In this document: positions 41,763 through 50,427 of the stretch, piece after piece | How the letters are laid out: every line of letters begins with the position of its first letter | Position numbering within the stretch: position 1 is the first letter of the stretch | Source of the DNA: Actinomadura madurae | GTDB taxonomy: Bacteria; Actinomycetota; Actinomycetes; Streptosporangiales; Streptosporangiaceae | DNA: 64,000 nt | Direction: 5' to 3' | NCBI RefSeq assembly: GCF_900115095.1 | Contig: NZ_FOVH01000003.1 | Span: forward strand, 124,001-188,000 | Translations under genes and position numbers: made by a program | Notes under the pieces: model-generated | Databases searched by the model: none | What the model was told of the DNA's origin: nothing | What the model saw: only the letters and a program-made list of their open reading frames with translations

Positions 41763-42758
41763 GTGAGCACCCAGTCTGCCGAGCCGAGGCCCACGCACGC
41801 GCCCGAGCCGCCGCCGGATCCCGCGCCCGCGCCCGCGGCCGTTCCCCAGGCCGTGGAACCGCCGTCCGGGCCGGTCCACGTCACGATCGTCCTGCCCTGC
41901 TACAACGAGCAGGACCACGTGCTCGACGAGGTCGAGCGCATCTGCAAGGCGATGGACGCCGCCGGCAAGACCTACGAGCTGCTGGCCGTCGACGACTGCT
42001 CGACCGACGAGACGCTCGCCCGGCTGCGCGAGGCGGAGCCGCGGTTCCCGAACATGCGGATCCTGGCCTTCCAGCACAACAGCGGGTCGGGCACCGTCCG
42101 GCGGATCGGCTCGCAGCAGGCGCGCGGCGAGATCGTGGTGTGGACCGACGCCGACATGTCCTACCCGAACGAGCGGATCCCCGAGCTGGTCGACGTCCTC
42201 GACACCGACCCGGCCATCGACCAGGTCGTCGGGGCGCGCACGTCGGAGGAGGGGACGCACAAGGCGCTGCGGGTGCCCGCCAAGTGGTTCATCCGCAAGG
42301 TCGCCGAGCGGCTCACCAACACCAAGATCCCCGACCTGAACTCGGGGCTGCGCGCGTTCCGCCGCGAGGTGTCGCTGCCCTACCTGCGGCTGCTGCCGCC
42401 CGGGTTCTCCTGCGTCACCACGATCACGATCGCGTTCCTGTCGAACCAGCACCCGGTCCGGTACATGCCGATCGACTACGCCAAGCGGGCCGGCAAGTCG
42501 AAGTTCCACTTCACCAAGGACGCCTACCGCTACATCCTCCAGGTGCTGCGGATGGTGATGTACTTCAACCCGCTCAAGGTGCTGATGCCGCCCGCGCTGT
42601 GGCTGATCGTCATCGGGCTGCTCAAGGGCGTGTTCGACATGGTGGTGCACTTCGGCTACTTCGCCAACAACACCATCATGATCTTCGTGACCGGGTTGAT
42701 CATCGCGTCGCTGGCGCTGCTCGCCGACCTGATCGTCCGATCGCGCGGCGACGTCTAG
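41763..42758 (+). CDS. Polyprenyl-phosphate glycosyltransferase-like GT2
   Basis: Predicted 331-residue GT2 enzyme with two C-terminal transmembrane helices. After about 35 Pro-rich residues the domain opens VHVTIVLPCYNEQDHVLDEV; LAVDDCSTDET and VVWTDADMSYPNERIPELV carry the aspartates, and LNSGLRAFRREV follows. This matches dolichol/polyprenyl-phosphate sugar transferases, which make lipid-linked donors for GT-C enzymes such as the preceding gene. GTG 41763 is 8 bases after TATCCT (41749-41754), so a leaderless start is likely. The GT4 gene follows 4 bases downstream. Confidence 0.87.
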   Translation: MSTQSAEPRPTHAPEPPPDPAPAPAAVPQAVEPPSGPVHVTIVLPCYNEQDHVLDEVERICKAMDAAGKTYELLAVDDCSTDETLARLREAEPRFPNMRILAFQHNSGSGTVRRIGSQQARGEIVVWTDADMSYPNERIPELVDVLDTDPAIDQVVGARTSEEGTHKALRVPAKWFIRKVAERLTNTKIPDLNSGLRAFRREVSLPYLRLLPPGFSCVTTITIAFLSNQHPVRYMPIDYAKRAGKSKFHFTKDAYRYILQVLRMVMYFNPLKVLMPPALWLIVIGLLKGVFDMVVHFGYFANNTIMIFVTGLIIASLALLADLIVRSRGDV

Positions 42759-42762
42759 CGGC

Positions 42763-43911
42763 ATGCGGATCGCGATCGTCGGGCCGGCGTTCCCGTACAA
42801 GGGCGGCGGCGCCCGGCACACGACCGAGCTGGCGCACCGGCTGGCGGCGGCCGGGCACGACGTCGTCATCGAGTCGTGGCGGGCCCAGTACCCGTCCTTC
42901 CTGTACCCGGGGCAGCAGACGATCTCCGAGCCGGAGGGGGAGCCGTTCCCCGGCACGCGGCGCCGCCTCGACTGGCGGCGCCCGGACGGCTGGTGGCGCA
43001 CCGGCCGCGCGCTGCGCTCGTCCGACCTGGTCGTCCTGGTGGTGCTGAGCACCGTCCAGGTCCCGTCCTACCTGGGGATCCTCGCCGGCCTGGGACGCGA
43101 CACCAAGAAGGTCCCGGGGGGTGTGGGGGGTCGTCCCCCCTCGAAAAGCAGGGTGGTGGCGCTGTGCCACAACGTGCTGCCGCACGAGCGCAAGGCCTAT
43201 GACGAGCCGCTGATGAGGCGGCTGCTGCGGAGGGTGGACGGCGTCCTCGTCCACACCGAGGCGCAGGCGGACCTGGCGCGGACGCTCACCCGCCGCCCGG
43301 TGCGCGTCGCCGAGATGGCCGCGCATCTGCCGTCGGCCGGCACCGCGGCGCCCGGCGACGAGAAGGTGCGCCGGCGCCTGCTGTTCTTCGGGATCGTCCG
43401 CCCGTACAAGGGGCTGGACGTCCTCCTGCGCGCCCTGGCGGAAGGCCCCGGCGACGTCGGGCTCACCGTCGCGGGCGAGTTCTGGGGCGGCCTGGACGAG
43501 ACCCGCGAGCTGATCGGGTCACTGGACCTGGCGTCGCGGGTGGAGCTGAGGCCCGGGTACGTCCCGGCCGCCGACATCCCCGGGCTGTTCGCCGCCGCCG
43601 ACGCGCTCGTGATGCCCTACCGGTCGGCGACCTCGTCGCAGAACGTGTGGATGGCCTACGAGCACGGCCTGCCGGTGATCGCCACGGACGTGGGCGGGTT
43701 CGCCGAGCAGATCCGCGACGGCGTGGACGGCCTGATCTGCGCGCCGGACGACGCGGCGTCGCTCGCCGCCGCCGTCCGCCGCTTCTATGAGCCGGGGGAG
43801 CCGGAGCGCCTGCGCTCCGGCGTCCGCCCGGTCGACCACGGCCCGGTCTGGGCCGCCTATCTGGACATCCTCACCGGCGACGCGCTCACAGGTGCGGTTC
43901 GAGCACCTTGA
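42763..43911 (+). CDS. Family 4 glycosyltransferase carrying an inserted peptide
   Basis: Predicted 382-residue GT-B glycosyltransferase. [20 protein letters not shown] is the N-domain, [20 protein letters not shown] opens the C-domain, and [20 protein letters not shown] is the donor-binding region. Residues 118-128 ([11 protein letters not shown]) are encoded by a palindromic repeat inserted in frame between GRDTKK and [13 protein letters not shown], a surface loop between two N-domain strands. The rest of the fold looks intact, so the enzyme may tolerate it. It overlaps the thioredoxin gene's 3' end by 26 bases on the other strand. Confidence 0.87.
   Translation: MRIAIVGPAFPYKGGGARHTTELAHRLAAAGHDVVIESWRAQYPSFLYPGQQTISEPEGEPFPGTRRRLDWRRPDGWWRTGRALRSSDLVVLVVLSTVQVPSYLGILAGLGRDTKKVPGGVGGRPPSKSRVVALCHNVLPHERKAYDEPLMRRLLRRVDGVLVHTEAQADLARTLTRRPVRVAEMAAHLPSAGTAAPGDEKVRRRLLFFGIVRPYKGLDVLLRALAEGPGDVGLTVAGEFWGGLDETRELIGSLDLASRVELRPGYVPAADIPGLFAAADALVMPYRSATSSQNVWMAYEHGLPVIATDVGGFAEQIRDGVDGLICAPDDAASLAAAVRRFYEPGEPERLRSGVRPVDHGPVWAAYLDILTGDALTGAVRAP
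43113..43146. repeat. Palindromic G/C repeat, copy G (inside GT4 gene; family reference)
   Basis: Best copy of a repeat seen seven times in the window: CCGGGGGGTGT, then GGGGGG (43125-43130), loop TCGT, CCCCCC (43135-43140), then TCGAAA. Core loop TCGT is identical in copies C, D, F and G; A, B and E are divergent. It contains no gene and is too short to move by itself, so it is a REP- or MITE-like element. Five copies (B, C, D, F and G) lie inside protein genes and keep the frame open. Confidence 0.82.
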
Positions 43912-44209
43912 GCAGGGCCCGCTTGGGCTTGGCGCCGACGATCTGCTCCACGACCTCGCCGTTCTTGAGGAGCAGCAGGGTCGGCAGGCCCATCACGCCG
44001 TACTTGTTCGGCGTCTCCGGGTTCGCGTCGTAGTCGAGCTTCGCGATCTTGATCTTGCCGTCCTGCTCCTCGGCGATCTGCTCCAGCACCGGAGCGATCA
44101 TGCGGCACGGCCCGCACCAGTCGGCCCAGAAGTCGACCAGCACCGGGGTGTCGCTGTTGAGGACCTCGTCCGCGAACGTCGCGTCGGTCACGGTGATCGG
44201 GGCCGTCAC
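43886..44209 (-). CDS. Thioredoxin
   Basis: Predicted 107-residue thioredoxin, the cytosolic disulfide reductant. The active site is WCGPC at 31-35 within [20 protein letters not shown]; the cis-proline loop is [11 protein letters not shown]. Length is standard and no signal peptide is present. GTG 44209 follows GGAGGG and overlaps the stop of the upstream membrane protein gene (GTGA), so the two are co-translated. The link to a cell-wall locus may be incidental. Confidence 0.93.
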   Translation of the reverse strand: MTAPITVTDATFADEVLNSDTPVLVDFWADWCGPCRMIAPVLEQIAEEQDGKIKIAKLDYDANPETPNKYGVMGLPTLLLLKNGEVVEQIVGAKPKRALLKVLEPHL

Positions 44210-45180
44210 GGTCCCTCCTTCGTAGGCTGTGTACCCGTCACAAGCTCCTTGGACGGCGGTTCATTCCCGGCGGCGGGCGCCGTACGCCCGAGCAGGAGCG
44301 CCACCCCCGCGTTGATCAGATCGGCGGCGGTCAGCAGCACCCGGGACGCGATCGCGACCACGACCGGCGCGCCCGCCGGCAGCACCGGCGTGAGGACCAC
44401 CGTCAGCGCCGCCTCCCGCGCCCCGATGCCGCCCGGCGCGATGAAGACCAGGAAGCCCGCGACGAACGCCAGCGCGTACGCCCCGGTCGCGACGAACGGC
44501 AGGCCCGTGCCGTCGCCGCCCACGGCCATGCACAGCAGCCAGGTGTGGACGCCGAACAGCGCCCAGCCGAGGACCGTCCAGCCGATGGCCCGCAGGGTGA
44601 CGCCGAGGCTCACCGGGTGCTCCAGCGGTGGCCGCCGGATGAGCGAGAGCATCACGCCGAGCGCCCACGTCACGACCCTCGGATGCAGCAGCGCCAGCAG
44701 GACCGGCGCCAGCGGGAACAGGTACCAGTACCGGTCGCGCGCCGCCTCGGACGTCAGCGGCAGGGTCACCGCGGCGACGGCCAGCCCGCAGGACGTGGAC
44801 GTCGCGACCGCCAGCATCGTCGACCCGAAGCTGCGCTCCGGCGGCACCTTGTGCTCGCGCGTCATCTCGATCTGCGTGACCAGCGCCCACACCTTGCCCG
44901 GCACGTACTTGCCGAGCTGGGAGATGCCGGAGATCCGGAAGATCGCCCGGACCGGCAGCGGCGAGCCGAGCCCGCCGAGGAACTCCCGCCACCCGAGCAT
45001 CCAGACGAAGAGCCCCGCCAGGCCCGCGGCGAGCGCGCCGGCGAGCGCGGCCCACGACATCTGCCGGAACGCGTCCACCGTCGCGTCCCACTGCGACGCC
45101 ACGCTGTAGCCGCAGAACGCCAGCGCGAGCAGTACCAGGAACACGCGCAGTGCCCGGACGGCGACGACCTTCATCTTCAC
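44206..45180 (-). CDS. Lysylphosphatidylglycerol-synthase-TM-like membrane protein
   Basis: Predicted 324-residue protein with eight or so hydrophobic segments, of the UPF0104/LPG_synthase_TM family: [21 protein letters not shown] near residues 90-110 and [22 protein letters not shown] near 240 are its two conserved stretches. Relatives include membrane halves of MprF flippases and proteins next to glycosyltransferases of cell-envelope pathways, so a lipid-transport role is possible. GTG 45180 is 6 bases after TACGCT (45192-45187 leftward), suggesting a leaderless mRNA. Confidence 0.83.
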   Translation of the reverse strand: MKMKVVAVRALRVFLVLLALAFCGYSVASQWDATVDAFRQMSWAALAGALAAGLAGLFVWMLGWREFLGGLGSPLPVRAIFRISGISQLGKYVPGKVWALVTQIEMTREHKVPPERSFGSTMLAVATSTSCGLAVAAVTLPLTSEAARDRYWYLFPLAPVLLALLHPRVVTWALGVMLSLIRRPPLEHPVSLGVTLRAIGWTVLGWALFGVHTWLLCMAVGGDGTGLPFVATGAYALAFVAGFLVFIAPGGIGAREAALTVVLTPVLPAGAPVVVAIASRVLLTAADLINAGVALLLGRTAPAAGNEPPSKELVTGTQPTKEGP

Positions 45181-45240
45181 GCGCCCAGCGTAGGCGAACG
45201 TGGCGTCGCAGCCGTCCGGGCGGCCTAGAGTTGGGGTGCG
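45181..45240. promoter_or_regulatory. 60-bp divergent leaderless promoter pair
   Basis: Leftward TACGCT (45192-45187) is 6 bases from GTG 45180; rightward TAGAGT (45226-45231) is 9 bases from ATG 45241. Neither gene has a ribosome binding site. Confidence 0.55.
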
Positions 45241-45945
45241 ATGAAGATTTCGGATGTGGTCGCCTTCATGGGGCACCAGGTGCACGTGTGCCGGTACCGC
45301 GAGGCGGGGACGCTGCTCGGCTGGATGGGAAGCGACCTGCGCGGCAAGCGGGTCCTCGACGTCGCCGGCGGCGACGGCTACTGGGCCGGCCGGGCGCGCA
45401 GGCGCGGGGCCGAGGCGGTGTCGATCGACCTCGCCCGCGGGAAGATGGTCTACGGCCGGACGCTCGCGCACGCGCCCGCGCTGATCGAGTGCGACGCGCT
45501 CCGGCTCCCGTTCGCGGACGGCGCGTTCGACGCGATCCTGTCGGTCTGCGCGATCGAGCACTTCGACGACGGCGGGAAGTCGCTGGACGAGATGGCGCGA
45601 GTGCTGAAGCCCGGCGGTGAGATCTTCATGTCCGCCGACGTGCTGAGCCGCGCCGACACGTGGCCGAAGCTGCGGGACGCGCACAAGGCCAGGTACCACG
45701 TCCAGCACACCTACACGCATGACAGCCTGCGCAAGCTGATGGACGAGCGGGGCCTCGACCTCGTCCAGCACAGCTACCAGTTCCGGACCGCCGCGACCGA
45801 GCGCCTGTACCTGTCGCTGTCCACCTACGGCGGCAAGGTCGGCTTCAACGCGGCGGCGCCGCTGACGCCGCTCGTCGCGCTGGCCGACCGCAAGGCGCCG
45901 AACGAACGGGGCAGCATCGTTCTCGTGCGCGCGCGTAAGAGATAG
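45241..45945 (+). CDS. Class I SAM-dependent methyltransferase
   Basis: Predicted 234-residue methyltransferase. KRVLDVAGGDGYWAGRARRR is the SAM-binding motif I, AVSIDLARGKM ends strand 2, and FDAILSVCAIEHFDDGGKSLD is motif IV with the following helix; VLKPGGEIFMSADVL is the post-motif strand. It may methylate a lipid carrier or sugar of the polymer pathway, but nothing in the sequence decides the substrate. The start follows a -10 box directly and a terminator-like hairpin follows the stop. Confidence 0.86.
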   Translation: MKISDVVAFMGHQVHVCRYREAGTLLGWMGSDLRGKRVLDVAGGDGYWAGRARRRGAEAVSIDLARGKMVYGRTLAHAPALIECDALRLPFADGAFDAILSVCAIEHFDDGGKSLDEMARVLKPGGEIFMSADVLSRADTWPKLRDAHKARYHVQHTYTHDSLRKLMDERGLDLVQHSYQFRTAATERLYLSLSTYGGKVGFNAAAPLTPLVALADRKAPNERGSIVLVRARKR

Positions 45946-45946
45946 G

Positions 45947-45969
45947 ACGGTGGGGAGGGCTCCCACCGT
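45947..45969. terminator. Terminator-like hairpin
   Basis: ACGGTGGG (45947-45954) pairs with CCCACCGT (45962-45969) around a 7-base loop, one base after the methyltransferase stop codon. No T-run follows, as is common in high-GC genomes. Confidence 0.6.
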
Positions 45970-46069
45970 GAATCGCGTGGAATGGGATCCGGCGGGCGTG
46001 CGCCCGGCGGGCGTAGGCTCGAAGAGTAAAAAGTGATCTACGCCACCGCGCTGGATGGGGGAGTGGACC

Positions 46070-47218
46070 GTGGCGCCTCGGATTCTGCTTGACGCCACCG
46101 CCGTGCCGGCCGACCGCGGCGGGCTCGGACGGTACGTCGATGGACTGCTGTGCGCCCTGCACGCGCAGGGCGCCGATCTCGCCGTCGCCTGCCAGCGCGC
46201 GGACGCGAAACGGTACGAGGGTCTCGTCCCGGGCGCCCAGGTGGTGGCCGGCCCGGCGACGCTGTCGCACCGCGCCACCCGTCTCGCCTGGGAGCAGTCG
46301 GGCCTGCCGCACGTGGCCGAACGGGTCGGCGCGGACGTCATCCACCTGCCCACCTACACGATGCCCGTGGGCGTGGGCCTGCCCACCGTGGTGACGATCC
46401 ACGACGTGACGCTGTTCGCCGAGCCGGAGCTGCACGACCCGGTGCGCACGTCCTACATCAAGTCGGCGACGCGGTCCGCCGCCCGCCGCGCGACCCGGCT
46501 GATCGCGCCGTCCCGCGCGACCCGCGACGAGCTGGTCCGCATCCTCGGCGCCGACCCGTCCCACATCGACGTGGCCTACCACGGCGTCGACCACGAGGTG
46601 TTCCACCGGCCGTCCGAGGCGGAGATCAAGCACGTCTCCGACCGCCTCGGCCTGCACGGCCGTCCCTACGTGGCGTATCTGGGGGCGCTGGAGCCGCGCA
46701 AGAACGTCCCGAGCCTGATCCGCGGCTGGGTGCAGGCCTGCGCCGACCGCCCGGAAGCCCCGGCGCTCGTCCTCGCGGGCGGGGGCGGCTGGGACGACGA
46801 GGTCGACGCCGCCCTCGCCACCGTCCCCTTGGAGCTGCGCGTCCTGCGCCCCGGCTACCTGCCCTGGTCGGCGCTGCCCGGCTTCTTCGGCGGCGCCCTG
46901 GTCGTCGCCCTCCCGAGCCGCGGCGAGGGCTTCGGGCTGCCGGTCCTGGAGGCGATGTCCTGCGGCGCGCCCGTCCTCACCACCCACCGCGGGCCCCTCC
47001 CGGAGGTCGGCGGCGACGCGGTCGAATACACCGAGCCCGACCCGGCCGGCATCGCCGACGCCCTCACCGCCCTGATGGACGATCCGCCCCGCCGCGCCGA
47101 GCTGGCCGAGGCGGCCCACGCCCGCTCGCAGAAGTTCTCCTGGCAGGCCTCCGCCGAGGCGCACCTGGCCTCCTACCAGCGCGCAGTGGACCAGTACGCC
47201 GCGCCTCGCAGCCACTAG
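46070..47218 (+). CDS. Family 4 glycosyltransferase (mannosyltransferase-like)
   Basis: Predicted 382-residue GT-B enzyme. PRILLDATAVPADRGGLGRYV starts the N-domain; TVVTIHDVTLFAEPE and VAYHGVDHEVFHRP lead into YVAYLGALEPRKNVPSLIRG and LPSRGEGFGLPVLEAMSCG with the E-x7-E donor motif. These strings are typical of mannosyl- or related transferases using nucleotide sugars. GTG 46070 follows GGGGGAGTGG; ATG 46055 in frame is less likely. It lies 38 bases upstream of the ManB-like nucleotidyltransferase, and the two probably form an operon. Confidence 0.86.
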   Translation: MAPRILLDATAVPADRGGLGRYVDGLLCALHAQGADLAVACQRADAKRYEGLVPGAQVVAGPATLSHRATRLAWEQSGLPHVAERVGADVIHLPTYTMPVGVGLPTVVTIHDVTLFAEPELHDPVRTSYIKSATRSAARRATRLIAPSRATRDELVRILGADPSHIDVAYHGVDHEVFHRPSEAEIKHVSDRLGLHGRPYVAYLGALEPRKNVPSLIRGWVQACADRPEAPALVLAGGGGWDDEVDAALATVPLELRVLRPGYLPWSALPGFFGGALVVALPSRGEGFGLPVLEAMSCGAPVLTTHRGPLPEVGGDAVEYTEPDPAGIADALTALMDDPPRRAELAEAAHARSQKFSWQASAEAHLASYQRAVDQYAAPRSH

Positions 47219-47256
47219 GCTCGCTCCCACCGGGCCGTGGTGGAGAAAGGAACCGA

Positions 47257-48324
47257 GTGGAAGCGATCCTTCTGGTCGGCGGCCAGGGCACCCGCCTGCG
47301 CCCCCTGACCATCTCCACCCCCAAGCCGCTCCTGCCGACGGCCGGGGTGCCGCTGCTGGAGCACCAGTTGACGCGCGCGCGCAACGCGGGTGTCACCCGC
47401 ATCGTGTTCGCGACGTCCTACCGCGCCGAGATGTTCGCCGAAGCGTTCGGTGACGGCGCGCGCCTCGGCATGGAGATCGTCTACGCGACCGAGAACGAGC
47501 CCCTCGGCACGGCGGGCGCCATCCGCAACGCTTCAGCCGCCTTGACCTGCGATGATGACAGCCCCGTTCTCGTCCTCAACGGCGACATCCTCTCGGGGCA
47601 CGACATCTCCGCTCAGATCACGGCGCATGAGAAGGGCAACGCCGCGGTCACCCTGCACTTGACCCTGGTGGACGACGCCCGCCGGTACGGCTCGGTGCCG
47701 ACATCGCCGGACGGTCGAGTGCTCGACTTCGTGGAGAAGTCGCCGAACCCCCCGACCAACCAGGTCAACGCCGGCTGCTACATCTTCCGCCGCTCGGTGA
47801 TCGACCGCATCCCGGCGGGACGGGTCGTGTCGGCCGAGTACGAGACCTTCCCCGAACTGCTCGCTTCCGGCGAGGCGATCTGCGGCTACGTCGAAGCCGC
47901 GTACTGGCTGGACGTGGGCACGCCCGCGGCGTTCGTCCGGGGCGTCACCGATCTCGTCCTCGGCACCATGCCCTCCCCGGTCGTGACGGCGAACGAGCAC
48001 GGCGTCCTGTTGATCGAGGACGCCGCGGTCGCGCCCAGCGCCCTGGTCGGCGGCGGCACCGCCGTCGGCGCGGGGGCGAGGATCGGCCCGGACACCCGCG
48101 TGGAGTCCAGCGTCCTGTTCGACGGCGCCGTCATCGAGCAGGACGCCCACGTGCTCCGCTCCGTGATCGGCCATGGCGCCCGCGTCTGCTCCGGCGCCGT
48201 CCTGGAGGACTGCGTCATCGGTGACGGCGCCACCGTGGGGCCCGGCAACGAACTGCTCAACGGCGCCCGGGTCTGGCCGAATGTGGCACTTCCCGCGTCC
48301 GCGGTCCGCTTCTCTCCCGAGTAG
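47257..48324 (+). CDS. Sugar-1-phosphate nucleotidyltransferase (GDP-mannose pyrophosphorylase-like)
   Basis: Predicted 355-residue enzyme. EAILLVGGQGTRLRPLT then PKPLLPTAGVP is the nucleotide-binding loop; ENEPLGTAGAI and LVLNGDILSG follow. The last 110 residues are a left-handed beta-helix of hexapeptide repeats (VAPSALVGGGTAVGAGARI). This architecture matches GDP-mannose pyrophosphorylase (ManB of mycobacteria, Rv3264c) and glucose-1-phosphate nucleotidyltransferases. GTG 47257 follows GAAAGGAA. It should supply the donor for the preceding GT4 enzyme. Confidence 0.88.
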   Translation: MEAILLVGGQGTRLRPLTISTPKPLLPTAGVPLLEHQLTRARNAGVTRIVFATSYRAEMFAEAFGDGARLGMEIVYATENEPLGTAGAIRNASAALTCDDDSPVLVLNGDILSGHDISAQITAHEKGNAAVTLHLTLVDDARRYGSVPTSPDGRVLDFVEKSPNPPTNQVNAGCYIFRRSVIDRIPAGRVVSAEYETFPELLASGEAICGYVEAAYWLDVGTPAAFVRGVTDLVLGTMPSPVVTANEHGVLLIEDAAVAPSALVGGGTAVGAGARIGPDTRVESSVLFDGAVIEQDAHVLRSVIGHGARVCSGAVLEDCVIGDGATVGPGNELLNGARVWPNVALPASAVRFSPE

Positions 48325-48380
48325 CCTCATTTCGAGGATGACTTTCCGGCCGCACGCACTGGATCGGCAAAAATCCCTCG

Positions 48381-49592
48381 ATGGCGAGTCTCGGCGGGTG
48401 CCCCGTGACGGAAGATCTGATCATCAATCTCGTGGCCTCGGGGCTGGCCTTCTCGCTGGGGGTAAGCGTGCGATCAGTGCGGCAGCGCATCACGAGCGCC
48501 AGGGAGTCGGCGGGTGCCCGCCGGATCAAGGAGCAGCGGCACCCGAGGTTCACCCACTCCTGGCTGCTGGAGTACTACCTGCGACGGGACGGCTTGGACG
48601 ATCTGTACATGCTGGTGGACGGCAACCGGCGCCGGATCGTCCCGTTTCTCACAAAACCGTCGTGGACCGACTACGACTTCGACGAGAACACGCTGATCGA
48701 TCAGGAAACGCCGCACCGCCGCTCGGATGTGGTCGTGGACGAGAAGATCCTGCGCAGGCGCCGTGCCTATCTAGCCGTCGACGATGAGAACGGGGAGCCC
48801 TGGAACGACCTTCTATCGGTGGTCCAGGAGATTCGGGAAACCGATGACGGCCCGCGCATCAAGCTGGCCCTGGCGGAGTACTTCCAGTTCTTGACGGCGT
48901 GCGGCGCCCTGGAGGACGAGACCTACGCGGCCGTCCGCAACCCGCGAACGCCGACCCCCATCCGGGAGGCGGTGCTCGCGAGCGTGGGCGACGCGGCCCA
49001 GGCCCGCCGCGGAGCGCACGGGTTCGGGATGCAATGCGCGTTCGTCTTCCCGGAGGAAGGGCGGCTTCGCGTCCTGATCCAACGGCGTTCTCATTCGGTG
49101 TCCATTTACGGCGGAGCGCTGGCCGTCGTGCCCGTCTTCGGCTGCCAGTCGATGGACCTGTCCGATCGGACCAGGGTCTCGGTCTTCCACAATTTTCTTC
49201 GCGAGGTCTATGAGGAACTGTACGGCGGTGAGGAGGTCGAAAAGCGCGGCAGTCGGGTGGATCCGACGTGGTTCTACCAGGAGCCGCCGATCGCCCGGAT
49301 CATCGCCGCGGCCGAGAACGGGGGGATGGACTTCCGGATCCTTGGTTTCGGGTTCGACGCTTTGAACGGCGAAGTCGACATCTGCGGCCTCGCTCACATC
49401 AAGGACCCGGAGTTCGCACGTCGCGAACTGCCGACCCTCAAAGCCAACTGGGAGATACAAGACATCAGCGCCTGGGAACTCTTCGGGGCGGAGTTGACCG
49501 ACGCTCTGTTCGCCGGCGAGTTCTCACCCGGGAGCGTCTACACACTCGGAGAGGCCAGGCGCCACCTGGCGACATCTGAGGGATTGGTGTGA
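48381..49592 (+). CDS. Nudix-like protein of unknown function
   Basis: Predicted 403-residue protein I do not recognise by name. A hydrophobic N-terminal helix (LIINLVASGLAFSLGVSV) is followed by a basic stretch and about 170 residues with no known motif. Residues about 225-300 resemble a Nudix fold: MQCAFVFPEEGRLRVLIQRR, then FLREVYEELYG, close to the REUxEExGU box but with one extra residue. Base composition is less extreme than in the neighbours. The start may be ATG 48381 or GTG 48405. The methyltransferase gene overlaps its stop (GTGA), so the two act together. Confidence 0.65.
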   Translation: MASLGGCPVTEDLIINLVASGLAFSLGVSVRSVRQRITSARESAGARRIKEQRHPRFTHSWLLEYYLRRDGLDDLYMLVDGNRRRIVPFLTKPSWTDYDFDENTLIDQETPHRRSDVVVDEKILRRRRAYLAVDDENGEPWNDLLSVVQEIRETDDGPRIKLALAEYFQFLTACGALEDETYAAVRNPRTPTPIREAVLASVGDAAQARRGAHGFGMQCAFVFPEEGRLRVLIQRRSHSVSIYGGALAVVPVFGCQSMDLSDRTRVSVFHNFLREVYEELYGGEEVEKRGSRVDPTWFYQEPPIARIIAAAENGGMDFRILGFGFDALNGEVDICGLAHIKDPEFARRELPTLKANWEIQDISAWELFGAELTDALFAGEFSPGSVYTLGEARRHLATSEGLV

Positions 49593-50407
49593 CCGCTTAT
49601 CGACCGTGCGTGCTCTGCGCGGGAAGGACGCGTGAAACCGAGTTCACCCTGCCCATGGGCACGGTGGTGCGGTGTCACGGCTGCTCGCTCGTCTCCATGG
49701 TGGGGCGCACCGGCGAGCTCGTGCGCTGTTCCTACGACGAGCGCTACTACCGGCGCGCGGACGCCCCGGGGCCCGGCTACAGCGATTACTTCGGCGCGCA
49801 GGAGGCGGTCCGCCGGGAGATCTCGTGCGCGCTGGCGGACACGGTGCTCTCCCTCGCGCCTGCCGCGCAGCACGTCCTCGACCTGGGATGCGGCGGCGGC
49901 TTCCTGGTCGACGCGATGGTCGAACGCGGCGTCGGAGCGACCGGCCTGGACGGTTCGGAGCATGCGATCGAGCAGGCGCGGGCGCACGGCGGCGGAGGAC
50001 GGTACCTGCGGGCCGGCATAGGGGCCGCCGACCTCCCGGCTGCCGCGCCCTTCGACGTGGTCACGCTGATCGATGTGATCGAGCACTTACCCGACCCGGT
50101 GGAGGCCCTGCGCTGGGCGGCCGGTCTCACGGCGCCCGAAGGCAAGATCGTGCTCCTGACCCCTCGCTACGGCGGCCGGCTGCTCTCCGAGCAAGGGGCC
50201 GCCTACGTCCATTTCAACAGCGACCACATGTACTACTTCACCGAGAGCACACTGCGCGCGATCATCACGCGAGCGATAGGCCCCGCCCTCACGAGGATCG
50301 AAGACGTGCTGACTCTCGTCCGCAAGCAGAACGTCGCAATTCCCGACTCCATGGCGCGCAAGTACGGCGTCGACCGGGAGAGCATGCTCGCCACCGTGAC
50401 CCTTTGA
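49589..50407 (+). CDS. Methyltransferase with N-terminal zinc ribbon
   Basis: Predicted 272-residue protein. CVLC (residues 7-10) and CHGC (29-32) form a four-cysteine zinc site, as in sugar C-methyltransferases and related enzymes. The SAM domain follows: HVLDLGCGGGFLVDAMVERG, GLDGSEHAIEQAR and FDVVTLIDVIEHLPDPVEAL; VHFNSDHMYYFTESTL comes near the end. It could modify a nucleotide-linked sugar or nucleotide. GTG 49589 overlaps the preceding Nudix-like gene's stop, giving a tight two-gene unit. Its true substrate is not readable. Confidence 0.82.
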   Translation: MTAYRPCVLCAGRTRETEFTLPMGTVVRCHGCSLVSMVGRTGELVRCSYDERYYRRADAPGPGYSDYFGAQEAVRREISCALADTVLSLAPAAQHVLDLGCGGGFLVDAMVERGVGATGLDGSEHAIEQARAHGGGGRYLRAGIGAADLPAAAPFDVVTLIDVIEHLPDPVEALRWAAGLTAPEGKIVLLTPRYGGRLLSEQGAAYVHFNSDHMYYFTESTLRAIITRAIGPALTRIEDVLTLVRKQNVAIPDSMARKYGVDRESMLATVTL

Positions 50408-50427
50408 TCGACGCGCGAGTCGCTTCA

